From contig NC_091876.1 in NCBI RefSeq assembly GCF_019399895.1, forward strand, positions 2,208,381 to 2,272,380: a stretch of DNA of 64,000 bases, given 5' to 3'. This DNA is from Cardiocondyla obscurior (Eukaryota > Arthropoda > Insecta > Hymenoptera > Formicidae). This document shows positions 35,701 through 47,300 of the stretch, one piece after another (position 1 is the stretch's first letter; every line of letters starts with the position of its first letter). Under the pieces are notes generated by a model. It was not told the origin of the DNA. It worked only from the letters and a program-made list of their open reading frames with translations, and searched no databases. Both the position numbers and the translations under genes were made by a program.

Positions 35701-38700
35701 AAAAAAAAAAAGAACAAGGGGAATAAAAAGGAAGGAACGATAAAAGTGGTCCTTTTTTCGCGTGGAAAACTCGTATAAAAGTAAATGAGGAATATTATTC
35801 ATTATAACAGAATTAATAACTGTATAATTAATTCTTATTAAACAAAATTATATCACGTTGAAAGCATTTCCAAAGATTCTAGTTTCAAAGTAATAATTTT
35901 GTTATTAATATTTTTCGTTACAAGGTAAAAAGAAAGGAGCAAAAATTGAAAACAATAAATGCATTCATTGAACGTAGTGCAGCGCTTTGATTAAATATAT
36001 TCGACATTATAAAATTTTAACTTCAATATGTAATCATTTAATGCAAATCTCAACTATTTTTGCCGACCACACGACTGGCAAAGCTTATCCTATTTAAAAA
36101 GATACATTTTTTTTTTTTCGCGCGCGAACCAAAAGTAACCATGCAGGCGGAAGTCGTCGATCAGCGGATCGCGGTAGATTCAATCCCGGATCAAACGTGA
36201 TGAAGCGGTGCGAAATTGCGAGGCCCATCTTCGCCGTTATCGCGCCCCCGTTCTTTCCCTCATCTCCCGGCTGTTAAATATCCAGGCGACCATTCCGCTG
36301 CTCTCGTCGCTTCCGTGAGAGGCCTGCGCCCTGACTGGCGGCGGCAACAATGAAAACGGTTGCATACTAACCACCCACACGTTAATCGTCAATCCTGTTA
36401 ACGTCGCCGACAGGGCGGACGCCTCTCCCGCGTCGGGAGATCATCCCTTAATCCGTTCATTCGCATCTCTGCAGCCCCCGGAGCCACCTACACTCGAATG
36501 TACTACGAACGAGTAGCTTTGAAACTTGCACCCTGTGCCAAAACGCGTCGCCCCGCGCCCCCTTCTTGTTCTCTCTCTCGTCTTTCTCCACCCCGATCTA
36601 CAGCCTTCTCTTTCTCTCTCTGTCCCGCACCCCCGCTTCTCCTCTGCGTGTGCACGCGCGTATGCGCCAACGCGCACCGTGACGTCGACAATGCGCATTA
36701 TTTACGCAATCTCGCGTATGTACAGGGTGCTCTGGAATTCTTTAATCAATTTGAAGTGGACTCTTTTTCGAAACGCGACCAGTGGTGCCGATATTTTTCA
36801 AGTTCCACGGGATTAAATGAGAGAACGTTCGTCGTACGCGAGCAAAAAAAAAAAAAAAAAATAGTTTTGTTTAATTAAATAAATTTTTCGTTAAGCACTT
36901 GTTCGCCCCGAGGCGCATGGTATGCTGGATCGATTGTGAAAATCTGGGCGCATCCGGAGGCCCAGCCAGATATCTCGGGACGATTACAGGATTACCGGGA
37001 GATCGAGATGTGTAACGAGGTAAGACCGATTCGCCTCGCGCCGTGCAAGCTTCCGTCTTTGCGCTAAGCGCATCATGTCGTCGCGAAGGAATTGATTCGG
37101 GTGCTCGGTGAAGCTCGCAGGTGAAGCGAGACACGGGGCTTGTACTACGGCGGGGCCTGCAACGGGTTAGCTAAATGATGAAAAGCACACGCAAGTCATC
37201 CGGGGTCCTGTGGACCGCTCGCGCGCGTTACGACCCTTGAGATCTATTCAACGCGACCTCCAATTCGAGGAGGCAAAGATCGAGAAGGAAGGGCGAGGGG
37301 TAAGAGGAAAGAAGATAGGGATGCGCCTTAATAAACATGTCTTACAAGAACGCCGAAGTGCATAACCTGCACGAGCCAAAAACTGAAAGCGAGAATAGAT
37401 ACGCCCTTTTTTTTTTTCTTTCCTTCCTTCCTTTTTCTCTCCGTCTAGTTTATTTCCTCGCTCTGTCGCGCCGATCTTTTACGTTCGCGGCCCTTCTCTC
37501 TTTCTCTCTTCCTCTCAGGTCTCTTTTCATCGGGTAACGCGGAACACAATGGATAAATGAGATTTTTTGCGAGCGATTGAGATCCGAGAGCAGAAAGAGG
37601 AAAGCGGTGCTTGGGATACGAAAGAAAAAAAGAGAGAAAGAGAGATAGAGAGAGAAGGGGGAGGTCGGATTGGGGGGAGGGCATCATTGTCTCCCTGGGG
37701 AGAGACCGAGAGTGTACCGATGATAGGGTGCATCCCCCGGGAGCGAGGGCTCGAAGAAAGGGTTGACAGGGGAGGCGAGGCTTTTAATACTTGCGGTACC
37801 GTCCTGCCATTGTCGATAAAACGCATCGGCTGGATTACCATAAGTACACCACGCCGAGAGAAAGAGAGAAAAGATGTGAGAAACAAGAGATCGTCTTTAC
37901 TCTTAGCAAAGATATATCTATCGGCCGATCGCGAAATATCCAATGCGATCTATTGTCTCAATGGTCCTCAAAATAAAATTATTATTTGATTTTGGTACCT
38001 CTAATAACGGAAATAAATATAACTTTGACGTGAAAAAATTGCTTGTAGAAACAAAATTAAAAAAAGAAGAAAGAAATATTATTTTTGTAATAAAATTAAA
38101 ATCTGTCAAGAAAAAAGTTGAAAAAATTTCTCACGTTAATAATTATTACCTGATTAACTTTACGCGTATAGAAATATTTAGCGGCATAAAGTATTTTTAC
38201 GTATAATATATTATACATATAAATGTTATACGAGTGACAATAATTTTGTCGTAGCATTAGATAAGCGGCTAACGTTACGAAGAACGGACATCGTGGCCAA
38301 GCTCGGGAGGCGCAGATTTAAAAGGACCGTGAATCCTTGCCGCGAAGAGACGAGAGAGCCGTGAGCGGCCGGTTCTCCTCTATCTCTTTCCCTTTCTCCC
38401 TCTCTCTTTCGGGATCGCCAGGATCGAATTCATTCGCTTGGGTCTGTGTGCATGGCTCGTACATCAACCTGTCATAATTAATAGGGCCTTTTTGTGCGCC
38501 CCGAGTCTACCCCTGGATCTTAACACTTTGTCTTATGCGCGCGATGCAACGTACCGGACCGGCTATTTATGCTATTATACTATCGCCCGGACAAAAGTCG
38601 CGGACGGTGGGAATGGGAGAATTTACGACTGCTCGACGTCCATTTCCGTGTTGCAATACCATGAAGTGCATCATGCGTATTCTAGACGATATTTCGTGAC

Positions 38701-39340
38701 GGTACGTATGAACCTTGGCCGCAAAATCGGAACGGTATTCCTTAACAGCGAAAAAGAGGGAAAAGACTCGCGATACAATACGTATCGTCATAGCTATGCG
38801 CTAAATAACTGATTTCATATTATTAACTTTCTACCAGTTTAAAAGAAAAAAATATTAATAATAATAAATAATAGCAAAGTTAAAAAAAAAAATTGTCTGC
38901 TTTTTCAAATAAGAATAAATTTATAACTATAAAAAAAGAATAAAATTAATTAAGAAACATCGAATGCGTGGACAAGAGGTACGTTTCAGCGCAATTGCAA
39001 ACAATTATTAATATTTCAATTAATTTTTGTATACGAGATGATGTAGTGAACTAAATAAATCGCGATGCAATCGGTCTTTCTCTCCTTTTGCGATAAAACT
39101 TGTGAAGTTGACACCGCAACGGCGAATTTAAATCCCAACTCGGACCGGCGTTAGAGCAAACCGTGAAACCATACTATTATAAATGAAGGTTCCATGTTTT
39201 CCCAGTTTCGAGTTTACAAATTGGCGAACTGCCGACGACGGCAGTGCCAGCGATGGTAATGACGAAGTCGACGGCGACGACGACGACGATAGTATAAGAG
39301 CCCACGGTGCAAGATTTCGACACCGACGAGAGTCGGGCAC

Positions 39341-39416
39341 GGCTAATTAGCGGAGCCCTCCGTGTCACAACGGGTAAATTAATTAGGACGCTGATTAATA
39401 TCGGATTATTAATCCG
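39341..39416. promoter_or_regulatory. homeodomain-motif cluster
   Basis: Within 76 bp there are CGGCTAATTA (39341-39350), TTAATTAG (about 39379), GATTAATA (39393) and the palindrome CGGATTATTAATCCG (39402-39416). TAATCC is the site type of K50 homeodomains such as Otd/Pitx/Gsc. Confidence 0.55.
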
Positions 39417-40406
39417 GGCGCTCTGGAATCGCGCGATTTCGCGGTTTACAAAGAGAGATCGGTTTTTCACCTCCAGAGTTGCAATCGAACGTATCTCGAT
39501 ATTAATCTATGGCACACTTAAAGAAACTTGAATGATGTACGCAATAACGTTATCAATAAAATATACACACGATGGAAAAAAAAAAAAAGAGAGATTGTCT
39601 TCCCTCCCTTTTTCTAATTCTCATTATTTTATCGCGCGCGAAATCCTAAGCAGCGAAAGGAAAATTGCAAAAGCGATCACGAGCACCCCGTGTACCGGCT
39701 GTACGCGCCGTACATCCGCATCCACAGTTTTATCTCGCAAAAGCAACATGGAAGGTGAGATTGCGCGTTTCTCGAGATGTGCGCTTTCCCTCGGCTTCCC
39801 CTCCCTTCCCCCGGGTCTTTCTTCTCTTTCGTCTTTCTTCTCCGGTGCAATCGCCGGCGTATCGCGCGCAACCCGGTGCAATGCGCGCAACTCGCAACCA
39901 CTGATGGACGTACGGACGTATTGCAACGCGAGGTAGGTAACGCTGCGTTACGGTGTGTACGTACGGTGCAGCATGCCATACGCCATATGGCTAATGGCTT
40001 CCGCGTTGCTAAGCGTCATTGATAGCACCAGCCGAACCCGGTGGTGTCCATGCCTGCTCATCTTCGTAGAACCTGTGATAGCGTTCCTTGTTAAGCACAG
40101 ACGCACAGGATCCTCTCCGCGGCGAGCAAGAGACCCGGCCTCTTACCTCGCGCGCTGATACTGACGGTCATATATGATTACGTTTGCTCCGCGTGAATTA
40201 TCTCACGTAACAGACGAAATAATAGACGCGGTGTAAATTAACAGAGTGCATAATAGTAGGGATAAAATGATTAATAATCGCGTATCAAAACACCTGTAAT
40301 TAATTTCATCGACAATTCTAATTTGCTTTGAATAATAACTTTGCGAGCACGTTATTAAATTTATTATTATTAAATTAAATCTAAATTATTCACGAGAGGT
40401 TAGAGG

Positions 40407-40430
40407 TTTTTTTTTTTTTTTTTTTTTTTA
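40407..40430 (+). repeat. 24-base T run
   Basis: An uninterrupted T run in AT-rich DNA. Confidence 0.9.
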
Positions 40431-41334
40431 ATAAGGTCTAAGCTCAAAGTCACGAATATTTTCGCTCGCTATCGCAGTTAAATCTGTACGTCCAGCATTT
40501 GAAGCTCTATTAGGAGTCGAGCACGTGCTTAATGCGCAAATCGCCAAACGTTGATCGGGAACGTGCCCTCGCGATGGGCAACGATCCGTGGGAAAGATTA
40601 TAGAAACTGTTGTCCACTATAAACCTTTATCGTTTGTTGCTATCTAGCAGTACCGCGATGGTTCTATTGACTCGCGCCGCGGTTCGACGTCGAATCGAAC
40701 GATCCTATTCGCCGCGTAGCCGTCCGTACGCTTCCTACAAACGAAATTGCGGTGTCATCTTCTTCCTCGGATTCCTCGGCGGTGTGCAACAATAAGTACC
40801 GAACGGGACGCGTTCGCGTTCGTATTTAGATCTCCGATTTCCGACTCTCGCCGATAAAAAATGCGTCTCTACGCATCTTTCTTAAATCGATCTATTGTAA
40901 TTAGTGTCATATTAAAAAAAAATTTTTATAAAATTTAAAAATTAGTCGACTTAATTAAATCTTTTTTTTTTAATAATAGAGAGATTGAAATAATATAAAA
41001 CTACGTGCGTTAAAAAATAACGTAACACGTAATGCATTTTTTTTAAATATAAAAACCCACGGATGCATATCACAGAATATCTGCATGTATCAGTTTTATT
41101 ATTTTTACGCGGATACGTTTAAGACACGAGATCGCCTTAATCTTATAGCTTTTAGATTCTTTTTCTTTTACTACACGGAAAATAGAATTTTCAGACTTGT
41201 ATTCTTCCGCTTGTCGGATACAGATCTATCGGCGCGAGCGATAACCGTCGCGCGCGCAATGACGACCGATCGTTTCCTGGTATAAATATGCAACGTGTCA
41301 CCCGGGGGGTCAGCTCGGATTCCTCGATGGTCGG

Positions 41335-41372
41335 GTGCACATGCACATGCATGTGCGTACGCACACGCGTAT
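41335..41372. other. 38-bp perfect alternating purine-pyrimidine tract with overlapping palindromes
   Basis: Purine and pyrimidine alternate without a break. Inside are the perfect palindromes GCACATGCATGTGC (41343-41356) and GTGCGTACGCAC (41353-41364), which overlap. Confidence 0.85.
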
Positions 41373-41522
41373 TCCGCTGGCGGGCCGTACGAGAATGAGA
41401 GTGAGCATGCCCGCGTTCGCACAGTCGTCCCGACTAGGTACATATACATATACAATTTATATGAACTCGTGTATATGAGTATATGTACGCGCGCCCGCCC
41501 GTGTCTGCGTGCATACGTTAAA

Positions 41523-41552
41523 ATCCTCCACAATGGGATCCTCCACAATGGC
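41523..41552. repeat. 15-bp tandem duplication
   Basis: ATCCTCCACAATGG followed by G, then the same 14 bases followed by C: two head-to-tail copies with one difference at the last base. Confidence 0.93.
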
Positions 41553-41956
41553 CTTTGTCCGTCGCGCTCGTGGAAAGAAATGAAAAACGAGGCCCTCCTC
41601 TTCGCTGGTTTCTTTTCGCTGGCGTGCTTGCGTGCGTACGCGCGTATGTCCTTCCAACGTGCTCCCTTATGCACATAAGATGCACATACCTTTCTCCCTT
41701 TCTCTCTAAGTTTTCTCTAGTACAGCTATTTCCATATTTGTGGGTATTTTAGTATTGTTAGCCTAGAGTGCACGGAATATAGTTAAGTGTTCTTATTTAT
41801 CGTCGTCGTTCCCTTTCCTACTAGCAAGTTTTTTTAATTGTTGATTTTATACTTTTAATTAAAAATAGTGCTCGTCTTGTTTTTGAAATTTAAATAAACT
41901 TTGCTCACAATATTCGTTCTACCTTGCTTTTTTTTTATATATATGAATACACCTTT

Positions 41957-41988
41957 TCTCTCGCTCTCTCTCTCTCTCTCTATCTCTT
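41957..41988. repeat. CT microsatellite
   Basis: CT units with a CG and an AT interruption. Confidence 0.85.
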
Positions 41989-42820
41989 TTCCTTCTAGCC
42001 CTTCGCATGATCGAGCTTGAGAATGAAAAAGAAGACCGTATGTGCACCGCCAGTTTTTAGAGCTCGACGGAATGAGGTAATAGAGTCGCCGTGTGGGCCG
42101 GCGAATCATCGGCTGGAAAATCGGCCCATGCCCCGAGGCTCTTGCTCCAGCTCGCGACAAAAACGGCTATAAAGCTCATTCCGAGATCCGCAATGTCACG
42201 CGGCCCGGAGAACGGATCGGGGGGCCGAAAAAAAATTTTCTCGCGGATCGTCGTGGGATAGTCGATCGCCGGCGCGGATGTTTCGGAAGGGAACCTCTCG
42301 CTCATCTCCGACGAGAATTGGTTTCGCTCTAATTGCGCCCGGACCTCGATGCCGAACGATTCTCAATCGAAAGGCACAATTCCTGACAGACCATTACTTT
42401 CGTCTTTACATCCTTTTAACCTGGCTTTATATCGTTTTCATTGCTCTTTTACTAGCGCAGTGTAATATTTAAAAGCTGAAAGTATGACCCGACAGATCGC
42501 GTTACATCAACTCTATTTCGCAAACAGTTGTAAAAAAAAAAAAAACCTGCGCTTCAGCTAATAGATTGGATTCGTCAAAGCGAAATTGCGCTTCGTGCAG
42601 CCGAGTGGAAGCGTAATGAGGAATACGTAATATCTGGCTAATTGGACTCGATAGCGAGGCAATCAAGAATCAACTGTACCGTGTAACAGTTAGAAACGGG
42701 ATAACGTGGCTGTTAATTCGAAAAAAATCTTCGGAGAGAAAAAGAACGCGCGAAGTAGAAGAAAAACCTCTTTCTGATTTCTGTATATTAGCTTGCTAAA
42801 AGATCGGAAAGCAGAGGCGT

Positions 42821-42856
42821 TAATCTGGCAGAATTAATCCGACTTCGGTCGGATGC
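42821..42856. repeat. 36-bp duplicated element, copy A
   Basis: The element starts TAATCTGGCAGAATTAATCC and continues into CCGACTTCGGTCGG. It matches copy B at 43714-43749 in 32 of 36 positions. It contains TAATCT and TAATCC sites and a CCGAC/TTCG/GTCGG stem-loop (42839-42852). Confidence 0.9.
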
Positions 42857-43713
42857 TTTCCCTCGAATATGCCACGAACAACGAGCGCGCGAGTCGAACC
42901 CTCGGTTTTCTACGAGCTCTCCCCTTCCGGGCCCTCTCACGACTTGATATCGGTTCAAAGTGAACGCGCACGAAGGGAGACTCTTCCACCTTTTGTCGCG
43001 AAATACGTCCCGCCTCGTTTGTAAACGCCCTGTCGTGATACTTTAATTAACCATGAAACGGATCTCTGTGTTTGTATCCCGACTTTCGAACAAAAATCTT
43101 TCTGCGTTGTGATTTGCGACGTTTAATAATGTATAACATGTATACCCCGCGTTGCCGATTTCCGCCGAAGGTTCGAAAATTATTTCATTACCTGAGAAAC
43201 TTACATTCTGTTCGATATGCGTAATTATTTTTTATTTTAATCCTTAAGATTAAAGTATTTTTTTTTGTTTTTTTACTGCATCTAAAATAAAATATTATCT
43301 TCATTAAACTTTTATAATTCATTTTCTAATAATTGTGTTCTATTTATAAATCTGATCACGTATGCATATATGTATAATTGATTTAAAATTTATCGAAAAT
43401 TTTGTCGTAAATGTATTTCCTGAAATAAATAAAAAAATATAAAAAAAATTTAAAAAAGTTAATTAAAAAATTTATTAAGCACTCTGCAAGATCTTTCTCT
43501 CTTTCTCTCTAATCCGCTCTTTTGATAATATGATTAAATTGAAATAGAATAAAATCTCCCGTGCCGACAAGACGCTGATCGCTGACAATGCTTCCCTACA
43601 GCCACCGACGCGACGAAGGCAAGTTTCCCATCCGGCGAACGCATCAGGGAGTGGCGGGTGCGTCTCGATGATTTTATTAGCCGGTAACAGTGCCTAATTC
43701 GACGCAAAGCTGC

Positions 43714-43749
43714 TAATCCGGCAGAATTAATCCGTCCTCGGTCGGTTGC
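43714..43749. repeat. 36-bp duplicated element, copy B
   Basis: The element starts TAATCCGGCAGAATTAATCC, with two TAATCC sites, and continues CGTCCTCGGTCGGTTGC. It is a direct repeat of copy A 893 bp away. The stem-loop has one mismatch here. Confidence 0.9.
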
Positions 43750-44300
43750 CTGCCGTCAATGTGTCGTTGCGCCGCGCCGCGCCGTGACGACGAGGGTGGC
43801 GTAACAGCCACCCCGCGCTGCCAGAGCAGACCTCGATTATCCGCAGCCTCTCGACGTACCCTCTCGTCTCCGTTGTCTCTCGCGGAGTACTCCCCCCGCG
43901 CGTGCGTGCGCCCACGCACGCGGGCACGCGCGCAAACTCGTCGGCGCCGTGCGAGCTCGGGCGAGTTTGTCGCCGAGAGCTCGCTCGGTCGCCTCCTGAC
44001 AACGACCGAGGGGGAGGGAGGAAGCGAGCCTCTTCGAATCTACCGTAGCATGTATCCCGGGGATCCCGCAGGATGCGGCAAAGTGCGATGCGCGACGGCG
44101 GCAGCTTGTCCCAGGGTTGAGACCCGTCACAATGCTCCGAGAACGATGTCGCGTTGCTACGGTGACGAGAACGGCCGCGGGTGGTGAGCCGCTCGCAAAC
44201 TCGGCTCCGTGCGCACAATCGGACGCGGCGGAGGTGTATTATTAAAAGCCGATTGAGTACTTTGTAACGGGTTAAACGTTGCCTACCTACCCATTCGCTC

Positions 44301-47300
44301 TCGGTACCCCGCCGACTTCAGACACCCAAGAATGACAACCGCGAACGACATCCCTGTACCTTTCGATTAGCTCGTCTTATATCGGTGTCTCTCGCGGATA
44401 GCGATAATTAGTTACGTCGTAATTATCATGCGCGCTGAAAAAATGCGGGAATAATACCTAGCTATATTGCGTGATCAATTCATCGCTTCTGCGTACGCTC
44501 GTTTTTATACAATCTTATTATTATACGGTCTTCTCAATTTTAAGCTCCAGTAACTATACGTTAATGATTTCATTTCATAAACTAATGGAGAGGGGTGGAG
44601 AGAGAGGGTGCCTTTCACCTTTCGCAACGTCGTTTGCTTTACGATCAGCGGATCAATTCGCCGACATGTGCGCGCAATAAAACACCCATTGGAATCCAAG
44701 ACCGAGTTCCCACAGAGCGCCGACGGCCACCTAAAACATCCGTCGCCCGACACTTTCGAAAGGTTGATCTCGCGACAACTACCTACTACGAACGTTACAT
44801 AAAAGAAATCCGTTGGGGGTAAAGTGCAGCGCACTGGTCTCAAATTGTCGATTACTTTTTTCAAGAAATTGAGATCGCAGAAAATCGCTTCAATAAAAGT
44901 GCCTCGTTAAAAAAAAAAAAAACTTACATCTCGCAACGTTCATTTCGCATCGAATCAATTTCGCATATCGTACCTACCCGGACGTTTCTCGAGAGATTAT
45001 TCGCGCGCGATTTTATCCCGCCGTATATAATTTTCAGGAGAACGAGAGCCTCTTGCGCGGCAACGAACAACGGTAACGTCGCGCATTACATTTTACTCGA
45101 CTTTGCCCGCGTTGTAAATTCACGAAAAGCAGCACCCGTACGACCGTGCGAGTCCTCTCTTGCTTCCCGACGCGGAAAACGCACGCAATTTGCTGACTGG
45201 TGCCGACACACTTAAAACTTGCGACGGCGCAACGCCAGAACGGTGTCGACGCAGTTCCTAGCCGAAAGTAATTTGATTTAAAACGGTTACGTACGCGGTC
45301 TATTTCGCGGTTAAAATATTAGAGTGAGATTTTGGTAAGTTGTGACATTAAAACAAAAAAAAAAAAAAAAGAAATTAATAAATACGACGATTCTTAATTT
45401 GCCCGAATATATCATCCGAAACGCAATAAAGAGAAATATTTTCACTAATATAGTTATAAATTCGCTCGCTAATTTCATGCTGCTACACGTCGTGCATAAA
45501 AGAGCATCGCGATCGCGGTGCAAATAGAGCTCCGCTCGTCGATGATCGGGAATAGAAAAAGTCGCCCGGAGTAATGGCGATCTATAAATTCATGCGGCGC
45601 AAAGGATAGCAATACGTTAGAGGTAGACATTAGCAAATGAGCAAGGTAAATAACGACGTCAATCGAACGCGCGCACGCTGCGCTCGTACTAACGTACTGC
45701 TCGGTAACGAGATCTCGACGGTGCGCACTTGCAACGCCGGACGCAAGAACGAAACGAAACGACGCGGGGTCTCGCGAGGCATAAATCGGCGTAAGAAGCC
45801 TAAGCAGCGCAATGTAAACGGTTTTACGACAGCGTGTTGGCCGGATGTAAACCATTTAACCGGAGGCAAATTGACTATATCGGGGTGCAGTTCGATTGGC
45901 GAGAAATCGATTATACTTTCATTTTATTGGTCATTATAACGCGAAGACCAGACCTGACGCATTTCCGAAGCACGTCGATGAAATCCGTCTTCAATTTCTC
46001 TCCTTATACCGTTGTTCAATCACTTGTTACCTTGTAAAACGTGTCGTTTAAAGAAAAAGAATCTGCGGTCCGCAAAATTAATAAAACCACGTTCGATTTG
46101 TCGCGCGGGATTTTTATGCACTTTCGAGCGACAAATAAATAAATAAAAGCGGTAAAAGTTATATATCACTAATTATTTAATAAACGATATTAAATCTGTT
46201 TCTTAATGTACGATGTAAGTGGACCCCTAAGATGACGCGCGTACTCGCCGTCTCTCTTTCTAGACAAAATTAATAAAACAATACTCCATTATCGGGTAGC
46301 GACTCGAGTAGAAATGCCGGGAATATCAATCTGAGGAATCGCCAGAAATCCCGCGGACGGCGATGTCCCGCGAATAAATTATATTTTACACTCTACGACG
46401 GCAATCACTGCGGTATTCATGCAGACGCGAACGATGAAATTACGTTGTCGCTATTTGCGATCTGTTCTCGCAAGATAAACATATTAATCTCATCTCAAAA
46501 TGTATATCGCTGCGCTCGAGCGTAACAATTAATGTTAATGTAATATTTATTGAAAAGGTGTTTTTATTCAGCGCGAGTATTAAACGCACGTGAAATACTA
46601 TTTGTGCGAATTAGCCTGGCTCGAAGCAAAATTTTAGTATTAAGCTTTAAGCTATTGATCGAAAGTTCGGGGCAAAAGCCGAGACCCGGACCCTCCATTG
46701 GGCAAACTGAAATACTTGTCACGTGTGGACATAAATAACTGTCGGATGTCGATAAATGTATTAAAAACTCGCGAACCGTGGCTTTATTTCATTCGTGATA
46801 TCAAAGAATGAAAAACATAGAAACAGAGGGTGAAACGATATTGGGAACGCAAAAACTGTTTGCGCTCAAGTATTATTTTAAGCCACAATACATTTCCGCG
46901 AGACGTTGCAAATGGTACGAAATTAATATGCAAAAGTTTTTTTAAAAAATGACCACAGCTTATTTCAGTAACGTACATGCAAATAAATCTATTTTAATAA
47001 TATATTAATTTTATTCGAACAATTTTAATGCCGAAAGCAGGTCCCGAATATTTTTCAATTTTACTTTCAATTATCTCATTCCTGCGTACTTAACATAAAG
47101 ATATTAATCGTCGAACGAAAGACGTCGAGATAAATGTCGCACGTGTCGCGCATAATCTATATGGAAATCGATACCGAGCAACGCCTCGCCGCAAATCGCC
47201 GAGCTCTCCGCGAAATTCGGCCGCAAGGGTTCTTGCGTACGCATTAATGTCCGCATAAAGCGGAAACATAAAGCGGAAGCGGAAATGAGTCCCGCAAGGT

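Larger units (their letters stand above)
29241..36100. other. upstream of svp: non-coding with scattered complex GC-rich patches
   Basis: Unique-looking patches that could be conserved elements are 29250-29480, 29940-30250, 32340-32720, 33180-33440, 34620-34860 and 35150-35600. The 34620-34860 patch has TTAATTAAGCCGTAATTAC. An inverted repeat is at 30717-30813. Long A runs interrupt the segment (30904-30928 and others). No gene is supported. Confidence 0.55.
36101..41040. other. upstream of svp: non-coding, includes a homeodomain-motif cluster
   Basis: Complex GC-rich patches occur at 36110-36500, 36880-37300, 37540-37960, 38260-38810, 39120-39520 and 39660-40170; AT-rich DNA occurs at 37960-38240, 38810-39060 and 40280-40440. 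The 39340-39420 stretch packs several TAATTA and TAATCC sites. CT- and GA-rich simple DNA lies at 37400-37540 and 37621-37656. No coding content is recognised. Confidence 0.55.
41041..44300. other. upstream of svp: alternating-purine-pyrimidine DNA and a duplicated element
   Basis: The segment holds overlapping palindromes in alternating purine-pyrimidine sequence (41335-41372), a 15-bp tandem duplication (41523-41552), a CT tract (41957-41988) and two copies of a 36-bp element (42821 and 43714). AT-rich DNA lies at 43180-43560 and CpG-rich DNA at 43570-44250. The frames at 41171-41678 are low-complexity translations of the repeats. Confidence 0.55.

Noticed and set aside
36717..36740. TACAGGGTGCTCTGGAATTC, similar to ends of some insect DNA transposons
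   Set aside because: No matching inverted end, target-site duplication or coding part was found nearby.
41171..41678. Overlapping long frames on both strands
   Set aside because: They are Ala/His/Arg/Tyr strings arising from alternating purine-pyrimidine and TA-rich repeats.
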